From Owenia fusiformis (lineage: Eukaryota > Annelida > Polychaeta > Sabellida > Oweniidae), in contig CAIIXF020000007.1 in the NCBI GenBank assembly GCA_903813345.2, positions 24,477,564 to 24,541,563 on the forward strand: a stretch of DNA of 64,000 nucleotides. The letters are read 5' to 3'. Position numbers and translations under genes: made by a program. The notes beneath the pieces are model-generated. The model worked only from the letters and a program-made list of their open reading frames with translations. It did no database searches and was not told where the DNA came from. Below are positions 19,372 through 31,300 of this stretch, in pieces (within the stretch, counting starts at the first letter, position 1; each line of letters opens with the position of its first letter).

Positions 19372-22300
19372 GTAAGTAAGGGGTTTATTTTGATGATTGA
19401 ATCACTTCCGGTTTTATCATTTTTAATTTTTTCTGGCCAACTCCTTTGCACTAGACTTCAAGATGTCCCTAGTAGTAGGGACATCTCGCATACCATTGAA
19501 TAGATTATCGCAGAATTCTGCATTCATAAATGTTAAAATTATGATGTTAGTTGGAGACCTGCAAATTCAGCTTAGAAATTCTGGTTCCTCTGGTCGTTAT
19601 GCAAATCTATATGAACACCAAGAAACGAAATTATTATAGTAAGATTTCGCTAAAGCTACTAAACGTGTAGTGAGATATCATATTCTTTCGTTTTAAATAA
19701 AACATTTTTTAATAAAACGGGCCCGCGGGTTTTTTATGTCTCCTTGAAATCTGACCTCAATATGTATCTACTATTTTGTTGCCTTAAGGAGTCGCATCCT
19801 ACCTACCAAACTAATCAACAAAGCACTCAGGCAGGTTCAATAATAAATTTCCTGATATCGAGCTTGGAGCTTATGACCACTTAAAGATAAACCAGCTCTT
19901 GAAATATAAAGAGCTATATGTACAAGCTCATGAAAATAATGAGCTACAAGCTCATGAAAATTAAAGAGCTGTCAGCTCCTGAACATTAATAAGCTGCAAG
20001 CTCATGAGTAATAACCAATCGCAACATTGAACTAACTGGCAGTTCGTACTCTAGCTTTCCAATTATATGTTAACATTGCGGCTTACTTTATGTCCAGTAT
20101 CCGACCTGAGTGCTTTTAGTCTCATTCCTTCATACTTTTTCTGTTCTGTGAGGGGCCACACCCGGCCTGCTATCCGTTACTGTACTTCCCAGAGGGTGGG
20201 TGGGTGGGAACTTTTCTACCCAAACGTTATATTAGAATAAATCAACTTACCCTCAAAGATTGCTAGATTGCCTACCACTGAAATGTTATCATTCCCGCCT
20301 CGTGCAGAATTGAAAAAGGTCCAGCATGCATTGCATCTTCCGGAACTCAACTTCCGGTGACGTCACTGAAAAATCTCAACAAACTTACAATTATCTCATA
20401 TTACCTCAACGTCTAACTTGGTAAGTAGGAAGCGTCATCTTCAGGCAACATAAATCATTATATTAAGCATATAATACATTTATATATATGTCAAGGTTTA
20501 GGGACAAAAATTTATGTCATTTTAAAGTAAAGCTTTTTTTCTTTACAATGACGAGTTGAGAAATTTAAAAACATCCCACCTACTGAACTTTTAAACTTTA
20601 AGGCATGTATTTTCAAAAAGCTTTACATTGGCGATATTCCATTACATTCTTGGACTTTGATTATTTTACGATTGAAAGTTGTGAACTTTTATATCAGGCA
20701 TTTCAAATAGCTTTACATTGGACATATTCCTTTACATTCTTGGACTTACAATATTTTACGATCTGAAGAGGTGAACTTTTACAGCATGCATTTTCAAAAA
20801 GCTTTACATTGGCCATATTCCTTTACATTCTTGGACTTAGAATATTTCACGAAGCAAAGTTGTGAACTTTTTATGCAGGCATTTTCAAAAAGCTTTACAT
20901 TGGCGAAATTCCATTACATTCTTGGACTTAGATTATTTTGCGATTGAAAGTTGTGAACTTTTATAGCATGCATTTTCAAAAAGCTTTACAATGGCCATTT
21001 TCCTTTACATTCTTGGACTAAGATTATTTTACGATATAGAGAACTGAAATTTATGGCATGCATTTTCAAAAAGCTTTACATTGGCCATTTTCCTTTACAT
21101 TCTTGGACTTAGAATATTTTGCGAGTGAAAGTTGTTAACTTTTAAAGCATGCATTTTCAAAAACCTTTACATTGGCCATATTCCTTTACATTCTTGGACT
21201 TAGATTATTTTATGATATATAGAAGTGTAATTTATGGCATGCATTTTCAAAAAGCTTTACATTGGCCATTTTACTTTACATTCTTGGACCTAGAATATTT
21301 TGCGATTGAAAGTTGTGAACTTTTATAGCATGCATTTTCAAAAACCTTTACATTGGCGATATTCCTTTACATTCTTGGACTTAGATTATTTTACTATATA
21401 TACTTGATAACTTTCAAGGCATGTATTTTCAAAAAGCTTTACATTGGCCATATTCCTTTACATTCTTCATTCTTGGAATTAGAATATTTTACGATCTGAA
21501 GAGGTGAACTTTTGCAGCATGCATTTTCAAAAAGCTTTACATTGGCCATATTCCTTTACATTCTTGGACTTAGAATATTTCACGAAGCAAAGTTGTGAAC
21601 TTTTTATGCAGGCATTTTCAAAAAGCTTTACATTGGCAAAATTCCATTACATTCTTGGACTTAGATTATTTTGCGATTGGAAGTTGTGAACTTTTATAGC
21701 ATTCATTTTCAAAAAGCTTTACATTGGCCATATTCCTTTACATTCTTGGACTTAGATTATTTTACGATCTATAGAAGTGAAATTTTATGGCATGCATTTT
21801 CAAAAAGCTTTACATTGGCCACATTCCTTTACATTCTTGGACTTAGATTATTTTACGATCTATAGAAGTGAAATTTTATGGCATGCATTTTCAAAAAGCT
21901 TTACATTGGCCATTTTCCTTTACATTCTTGGACTTAGAATATTTTGCGATTGAAAGTTGTGAACTTTTATAGCATGCATTTTCAAAAACCTTTACATTGG
22001 CGATATTCCTTTACATTCTTGGACTTAGATTATTTTACGATATTTACTTGATAACTTTCAAGGCATGTATTTTCAAAAAGCTTTACATTGGCCATATTCC
22101 TTTACATTCCTGGACTTAAAATATTTCACAAAGCAAAGTTGTGAACTTTTTATGCAGGCATTTTCAAAAAGCTTTACATTGGCGAAATTCCATTACATTC
22201 TTGGACTTAGATTATTTTGCGATTGAAAGTTGTGAACTTTTATAGCATGCATTTTCAAAAAGCTTTACAATGGCCACTTTCCTTTACATTCTTGGACTTA

Positions 22301-25300
22301 AATTATTTTACAATCTATAGAAGTGAAATTTTATGGCATGCATACTTGATAACTTTCAAGGCATGTATTTTCAAAAAGCTTTACATTGGCCATATTCCTT
22401 TACATTCTTGGACTTAGAATATTTCACGAAACAAAGTCATGAACTTTTTATGCAGGCATTTTCAAAAAGCTTTACATTGGCCACATTCCTTTACATAGAT
22501 TATTTTACGATCTATAGAAGTGAAATTTTATGGCATGCATTTTCAAAAAGCTTTACATTGGTCATTTTCCTTTACATTCTTGGACTTAAAATATTTTACG
22601 ATCTAACGAGGTGAAATTTTACAGAATGCATTTTCAAAAAGCTTTACATTGGCCATATTCCTTTACATTTTTGGACTTAGAATATTTCACGAAACAAAAT
22701 CATGAACTTTTTATGCAGGCATTTTCAAAAAGCTTTACATTGGCCATATTCCTTTACATTCTTGGACTTAGAATATTTCACGAAACAAAGTCATGAACTT
22801 TTTATGCAGGCATTTTCAAAAAGCTTTACATTGGCCATTTTCCTTTACATTCTTGGACATAGATTATTTTACGATCTAACGAGGTGAAATTTTATGGCAT
22901 GCATTTTCAAAAAGCTTTACATTGGTCATTTTCCTTTACATTCTTGGACTTAAAATATTTTACGATCTAACGAGGTGAAATTTTACAGAATGCATTTTCA
23001 AAAAGCTTTACATTGGCCACTTTACATTCTTGGACTTAGAATATTTCACGAAACAAAGTCATGAACTTTTTATGCAGGCATTTTCAAAAAGCTTTACATT
23101 GGCCATTTTCCTTTACATTCTTGGACTTAGATTATTTTACGATCTAACGAGGTGAAATTTTATGGCATGCGTTTTCAAAAAGCTTTACATTGGCCATTTT
23201 CCTTTACAGTCTTGGACATCGATTATTTTACAATCTACATGTATAGAAGTGAATTGAAAGTTGTGAACTTTACATTCTTGGACTCGGATTATTTTACGAT
23301 GTAAACCTTGACTTGTTCTTCACCTTACATGTACCTACGTGTATTTCTGAGTAATTTGTAATTAACAATCAAATCAACAAATATTCACATATCATATTAG
23401 CAGATGTCTGGCGAAATTACATTACAATAAGATACATGTATTCTGATCGATAGTATTTGGTTATAAAACCGGAAGTGTTTTCTCTGAGGTCGGCGCGTCA
23501 AATTCCATATATGTATTCTACCTTCGATATTAGTATTGGCCGGTACATCCTCCCGATTAATATCTATCATTGGGGGCTTTCAACACCATGTATTTCTAAT
23601 GTTATCGCAAAATAGTCCATAAAATGAAGGAAATGTTTCAAAGTTAGAAATTTGATCGGCATTTTACCAAAAGAGCTTCTGCGCATGAGTTCTGCGCATG
23701 TCAAAAGCCCGTCAAACTTTCTCATTTCTTTTAACATTTCTCGCCTTTTACACGACTTTCCCACCTGGAATCATACTCTATCATCAAATTAGAAATATAA
23801 GGCATAACTTTAGATCGATTTCCAACCATCTCTTGTGAAATTATTGAAGATGATCGGGGAAAACAATCCCGTCTATTCGAGGGGCTCTCTTGGGGATTTC
23901 TTCAATCACTATCAATATTGTCTATGCAAGTTCATTTCTATATTTAGCGATCTTTACTGTATTCTCTCCAATGACATATGGTTTTTACAATTCTACATGT
24001 ACTGTACGTCGTGAAAGAACAGAATCCAACAAATACCAAATCTAAAAGTCAAAATAACAGGCTAAAGGAAAGGGGACAGTAAAGCGTCATGTACAGCATT
24101 CTATGAGAGTTCACAACTTAAATCGTAAAATGAGCCAAGTCCAGGAATGTAAAGGAATTTTGCCAATGTAAACCTTTTTGAAAATACATAACATAATAGT
24201 TTACAACTTTAAATCTTGAAATAATTTAAGTCCAAAAATGTAATGGAATATGGCCAATGTAAAGCTTTTTGAAAATGGATGCCATAAAATTTCACTTCTA
24301 TAGATCGTAAAATATTCTAAGTCCAAGAATGTAAAGGAAAATGGCCATTGTAAAGCTTTTTGAAAATGCCTGAATTAAAAGTTATCTACTTTACATCGTA
24401 AAATAATCTAAGTCCAAGAATGTAATGGAATTTTGCCAATGTAAAGCTTTTTAAAAACGCCTGCATAAAAAGTTCACAACTTTGTTTCGTGAAATATTCT
24501 AAGTCAAAGAATGTAAAGGAATATGGCCAATGTAAAGCTTTTTGAAAATACATGCCTTAAAAGTTAGCAAGTATATATATATATATAGTATATATCCCTT
24601 CTATATATCATAAAATAATGTAAGTCCAAGAATGTAAAGGAAAATGGCCAATGTAAAGCTTTTTGAAAATGCATGCCATAAATTTTACTTCTATAGATCG
24701 TAAAATAATCTAAGTCCAAGAATGTAAGGGAAAATGGCCAATGTAAAGCTTTTTGAAAATGCATGCTGTAAAATTTCACTTCTATAGATCGTAAAATAAT
24801 CTAAGTCCAAGAATGTAAAGGAATATGGCCAATGTTAAGCTTTTTGAAAATGCATGCTATAAAAATTCACAACTTTCAATCACAAAATAATCTATGTCCA
24901 AGAATGTAAAGGAAAATGGCCAATGTAAAGCTTTTTGAAAATGCCTGCATAAAAAGTTCATGACTTTGTTTCGTGAAATATTCTAAGTATATATCGTAAA
25001 ATATTCTAAGTCCAAGAATGTAAAGGAAAATGGCCAATGTAAAGCTTTTCGAAAATGCATGCCATAAAATTTCACCTCATAAGATCGTAAAATAATCTAA
25101 GTCCAAGAATGTAAAGGAATATGGCCAATGTAAAGCTTTTTGAAAATGCATTCTGTAAAATTTCAACTCGTTAGATCGTAAAATATTCTAAGTCCAAGAA
25201 TGTAAAGGAATATGGCCAATGTAAAGCTTTTTGAAAATGCATGCCATAAAATTCACTTCTATATATGATAAAATAATCTAAGTCCAAGAATGTAAAGGAA

Positions 25301-28300
25301 AATGACCAATGTAAAGCTTTTTGAAAATGCATGCCATAAAATTTCATTTCTATAGATCGTAAAATAATCTTAAGTCCAAGAATGTAAAGGAAAATGGCCA
25401 TTGTAAAGCTTTTTGAAAATGCCTGCATAAAAAGTTCACAACTTTGCTTCGTGAAATATTCTAAGTCCAAGAATGTAAAGGAATATGGCCAATGTAAAGC
25501 TTTTTGAAAATGCCTGCATTAAAAGTTCACAACTTTCAATCGTAAAATAATCAAAGTCCAAGAATGTAATGGAATATGGCCATTGTAAAGCTTTTTGAAA
25601 ATGCCTGCATTAAAAGTTCACAACGTTGCTTCTTGAAATATGTGAAGTCCAAGAATGTAAAGGAATATGGCCAATGTAAAGCTTTTTGAAAATGCATGCT
25701 GCAAAAGTTCACCTCTTCAGATCGTAAAATATTCTAATTCCAAGAATGAAGAATGTAAAGGAATATGGCCAATGTAAAGCTTTTTGAAAATACATGCCTT
25801 GAAAGTTATCAAGTATATATAGTAAAATAATCTAAGTCCAAGAATGTAAAGGAATATCGCCAATGTAAAGGTTTTTGAAAATGCATGCTATAAAAGTTCA
25901 CAACTTTCAATCGCAAAATATTCTAGGTCCAAGAATGTAAAGTAAAATGGCCAATGTAAAGCTTTTTGAAAATGCATGCCATAAATTACACTTCTATATA
26001 TCATAAAATAATCTAAGTCCAAGAATGTAAAGGAATATGGCCAATGTAAAGGTTTTTGAAAATGCATGCTTTAAAAGTTAACAACTTTCACTCGCAAAAT
26101 ATTCTAAGTCCAAGAATGTAAAGGAAAATGGCCAATGTAAAGCTTTTTGAAAATGCATGCCATAAATTTCAGTTCTCTATATCGTAAAATAATCTTAGTC
26201 CAAGAATGTAAAGGAAAATGGCCATTGTAAAGCTTTTTGAAAATGCATGCTATAAAAGTTCACAACTTTCAATCGCAAAATAATCTAAGTCCAAGAATGT
26301 AATGGAATTTCGCCAATGTAAAGCTTTTTGAAAATGCCTGCATAAAAAGTTCACAACTTTGCTTCGTGAAATATTCTAAGTCCAAGAATGTAAAGGAATA
26401 TGGCCAATGTAAAGCTTTTTGAAAATGCATGCTGTAAAAGTTCACCTCTTCAGATCGTAAAATATTGTAAGTCCAAGAATGTAAAGGAATATGTCCAATG
26501 TAAAGCTATTTGAAATGCCTGATATAAAAGTTCACAACTTTCAATCGTAAAATAATCAAAGTCCAAGAATGTAATGGAATATCGCCAATGTAAAGCTTTT
26601 TGAAAATACATGCCTTAAAGTTTAAAAGTTCAGTAGGTGGGATGTTTTTAAATTTCTCAACTCGTCATTGTAAAGAAAAAAAGCTTTACTTTAAAATGAC
26701 ATAAATTTTTGTCCCTAAATCTTGACACTGATGGTTTTTTAATAAAACGTTTTAAATTAATTGTCCATTTATGTTATTAAACTAGTATTGAAGTAATGAT
26801 TTCGATTAGTTAAAAGTTTGACACGCGCATGTACATAAGGAGGATTTTAATTTTCAAAATTAGTTCAAAATTTTTTACAAAAATCTCCTAATTACTCATG
26901 AAATACCAAATTACTTCACTAAAAACGTAGCAGAGTGATTTCGGAGCATTCAAAGATAGGGTAGGTGCATAGTTTATCGCAGTTTGCTGCTGCGTCATTA
27001 TAAATACAGGTATGCGTAATGGCCATGATATCATGGCCATTGGGAAAGGCTACGTTGCACATTATCACACAAGGTACTCCCTGGATAATAAGAATTTGGG
27101 CATGCCCTGCAAACAAAGAATTCATAAAGGTGGGTCAGAAATCGAAATGGCCACACCAGTTGACCAGTCTTGATATCATGTGCTCCACAGGAATTTGTCT
27201 AGTATTCGAATATTAAATGATTGACTGCGCATGCGCGCCAATTTAGTCTCCCGCCAAGACAAACCCAATTCTAAGGCAATCCCGATATAGATTACACGGT
27301 TACTCACCTAAGAGTCATCTGCAGCTCTTACTTGTAACCTCTGAGCACTGCTGATTAATCCAGTGGCATCGTTTGTATGAGAGCCAATCTGTGCCAGGTT
27401 CGTTTTTAAGTTCGGTTTTTAGCGCATGCACTTGGAATAAGTATTTAAAATCATTCATAACACAACTGTGCATTGTCTTATCGTCTACAACTTCACTATT
27501 TATTGTGAATTTGAATACAATAAAAAAAAGTTTCTAACCATTTTGCTTACCATTTCTTGAATGTCAAAAATGTAAGAAATGAAAGTACAGATTAGCTTAG
27601 AGAGTTTTCATTGCACTGTTTAAAATCTTTGCATGATTGCGTTGTTTGATATGTGCATATTAACAACTACTTACTTCTCAAACAATGAGCTGGCTAGATG
27701 TGAGAAAGAATATTTTCTTCTCAAAAGTGTACATTTTGCAGTTATTCTTTCTTGTTGAAAACCATGAGACAACGTCGGTGCCCACATGGATGTCTGAGCA
27801 ACCTTCTGTATAATGATATGCAAAAACAGTCAAATTAAATATACCTTTTTATCATCAGATGTCCCTTTCAAATTAGTCAGTCATTGCAAATGTTAAATTC
27901 AGGCACAATGGGAAAAAATGAATTAGACGAATGTCGAATTGGACCAGACTGAATAGGAAAAAGCCAGGGTAATTGTCAGCAAGTTACATAGTTGAAAATC
28001 TGTAGGAACCTAATTTACTTATTTTCTGATTTAAATTTCATGTTTTTCAGCCAGAAGATATGCAGCAACAAATCATAAGGGAGACATTTCATTTAGTATC
28101 AAAGCGGGATGACAATGTGTGCAATTTCTTAGAAGGCGGCAGGTTAGTTGAAGGAACACCGAGTAGTTTAAAAGTTGCATGAGTATTATTATCTGTAGAT
28201 GTTATTCATATTAAATGGTCATAATTGAGTACAAAAGGAGGAGGGAAATTAGCGCAACAGATTTTGGACAGTCATATGTTGGATTTTGGCCATTTTCTGA

Positions 28301-31300
28301 GGATTTACACAATTGCATATGTTAGGCCAATGCATTACCTCCAGGAAAATAACTTCTAGAGATGAGAAAATAATTTCGACTTTGAGACAGGGTAGATGCA
28401 AACAACCCACCCACATGTTTTTTCTGAAATGTTTTCCTAATTTTCGACCCCTTCCATCCCTGCTTTTTTATTTTAATTTTTCTTGCATCAATATATTGCA
28501 TTTTGACACATAGTTAACCCCTTTAAAGGAATAAGTGATTCCTTCAGGGGTTTTAAAGATACCCATTATGGGTGACCAAACTTAGCTGAAAGCAATGCTT
28601 TTTCCTATGGGAAAATAACATGGGAAATATTGTTTTCCACTTTATCTCAAAGGAATCATTTATTCCTTTTAAGGGATGAACTGTGTGTCAAAACGCAACA
28701 TATTGATGCAAGAAAAATTAAAAAAGCAGGGATGGAAGGGGTTGAAAATCAGGAAAACATTTCAGAAAAAACATGTGGGTGGTTGTTTGCATCTACCCTG
28801 TCTCAAAGTGGAAATTATTTTATCAACTCTAGAAGTGATTTTCCTGGAGGTAATGCATTCGCCTAACATATGCACCTGTTTAAATCCCCAGGAAATGGCC
28901 AAAATCAAACATATGACTGTCCAAAATCTGTTGCGCTAACTTCCCTCCTCCTTTGAACATTTTGCTTATTAGATCTTTTTTGGGATCTTAGACCAAGGGG
29001 CAATACAATAACCCTGAGTTTCAATAGAATTCATTCATGACTTTATGTTTTTAATGTGCTGAACTGTTGATACGGCAGAAGGAGATATTGCAGAATGAAC
29101 AAATTTGATTTTTCTGGCATTTTATTTTGGTAGAAATAAGTGGTCACATTTATCTGATTTTGCCATTACTTACAGTAAAAATGAAGTAATAATATTCAAT
29201 TATGCAACAATTATATATTTTACATGTACAGTATATGTAGATTAAAATGTAAGTAAATTACAAAATTAATGTAAGTTGATTAAAGATTTAGATTGAGTAA
29301 TTTGATAAAAAGATTTATGTTCAAACATTTTGAAAAATTGATTTTTTATTGTAATTTTGTGAAACCTAAATAATATGTCTCAGATATTAATTACATCTTT
29401 AACTAATCTTTTCTTTATTGCATAATGAAGTGTTGAAACTTGTAATATATTTATTTGTAATAACCAGCATTTATATGCATGCATCTTTTTATACTAAGCA
29501 TTCTCACATGCTTAAAATTACCCCAAAATCAATGTCTTATTTGCAGTTTAATTGGAGGCTCAGACTACAAGCTAATATATCGGCATTACGCAACATTATA
29601 TTTTGTGTTCTGTGTTGACTCCTCCGAAAGTGAATTGGGAATTTTAGATTTGATCCAGGTAGTATATGCTAGCTTAGTAGGTAGAGCCTATCTCATATTC
29701 CAATGACCATAATACAACTGCTATGATATATATTTTGACTTAAGTTCACGTCCATGATATATTACACAATAATTATAATCCTGAACATTCGATTCAAATG
29801 AAAAGTCAAAAACTAGACTTATGATAATCTAGGATTAGAAAATAAAATGACAGGAAACATAGTCATAGCAAAGAATAGCAAAATAGTTCAATTTAGGAAT
29901 ATGAGTTTGGCCGAGTACTGAGGATGCATTGCTGACTGTTTGGAATTAGCAGCTTATGTTGTGCATATTGTTGATTTTAGGATCATCCTCTATAATTGTT
30001 CATCTATGTTTTGTTGTTGCTTTTTATCAGCTTTATCATTATCAAGAGTTTTCACAAAACTTTTAACTTATATAAAATATGTAAAATGATTTGAACATAA
30101 TCAAAATTGATTTGATTTGTAACATAAATAATTCCCTATATTTATACTGAATGTACTTGTATATAAGTTAAATGCGTTATCAATGAAAACTCAATTACAT
30201 TACATTTTGAAATTATTTTGCACTTCAACAATTTTTCATTGAAACTCACCTATCATATATTCTATTACATGGTATTTATTTGTTCATGTGCTTTTTTTTA
30301 TTTTAAATGTATTATGAGACTGCAAAAGCATATTAATAGATGAGGAATTATGTAGGATGTTAGGTGTGCTGTTTTCTGCTGGCAACATTCATTTCTTAAC
30401 GCTTCACCTCTCACGAGTGCATGATTCGTCAAATACTAGTGAGGAACCACTAACACATAAGTAGCCTTGTTTCAGAATAGTTGAATAATTTAGTTTTATT
30501 TCAGTTTGATAGGTGGCACTGACTGTAAGTTGATATATCGCCACTATGCCACATTATACTTTGTGTTCTGCGTCGATTCCTCTGAAAGTGAGCTGGGAAT
30601 TTTAGACTTAGTTCAGGTATGATTCAACCATTCTGGTAACCATGGTAATAGTCATAAGGAAAAACAATTGTTTGATTATTGCATTATATTCATTATGCTA
30701 TTCATTAAAAAAGCTTGACAAATCTGATATCAAAATAATATTATGTTGTTCAAATAATATATACTCCCCTTAACTAGAGCTAAAGCAGCTGGTACTAAAA
30801 GTAATATAAAATGTAATATTTGTAATTTACCTCCAAACTGCACCTTATGTCTGATGTTTTGTATAAGTTGACATTAATTGCAAAATTGATATATAACGAA
30901 ATGTTCATGTTCTTGATGCTAGTTGTATCAAATCAATTTAATTGTCATGAATACCACCTGATATAAACGCTAGCTAAAGTCATATTAAACACTGGTTGTA
31001 AATACATACATGTTATATCAATCTAGAAGTAAGAAACATTAACTATGAGAAATAGCAAAACATGAAACAGTGTAGAAATCACAATTTTTGTTCATTGATT
31101 ATAAATTGTTCCATAGAGCTTACTGACATTTACGCCATCTTTTCATCAACTGTTTTTCCCTATGGCTGTTTCAAAATGATTTATGGTGGGATATATTAAC
31201 ATACATTAATGCGCATGCCCTTTTGATGTCACAAAATAGAATAAAAAGCTGTGCCAGAATGTTTATAACTTATTACGCAATGTTTATGCTTTTAACTTTT

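Larger units (their letters stand above)
20489..26727. mobile_element. 6.2-kb giant inverted-repeat element with tandem-array arms
   Basis: The two ends are inverted copies beginning TGTCAAGGTTTAGGGACAAA (left) and the mirror ending TTTGTCCCTAAATCTTGACA (right). About 120 bp of unique terminal sequence is followed inward on each side by a tandem array of ~90-bp units, left array in plus orientation, right array in minus orientation. About 790 bp of central spacer (23310-24100) separates the arms. No transposase frame is present and I see no clear target duplication next to the ends. The architecture resembles Drosophila Foldback or P-superfamily Galileo elements, whose long arms also contain tandem units, but sequence kinship is not shown. 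It fills most of AP3S intron 1. Confidence 0.8.

Noticed and set aside
20600-26620. Many short open frames reading FQKALHWPYSFTFLDL-type peptides on plus (left) and minus (right) strands
   Set aside because: They follow the ~90-bp tandem units exactly and change frame with each indel. They are translations of noncoding repeats.
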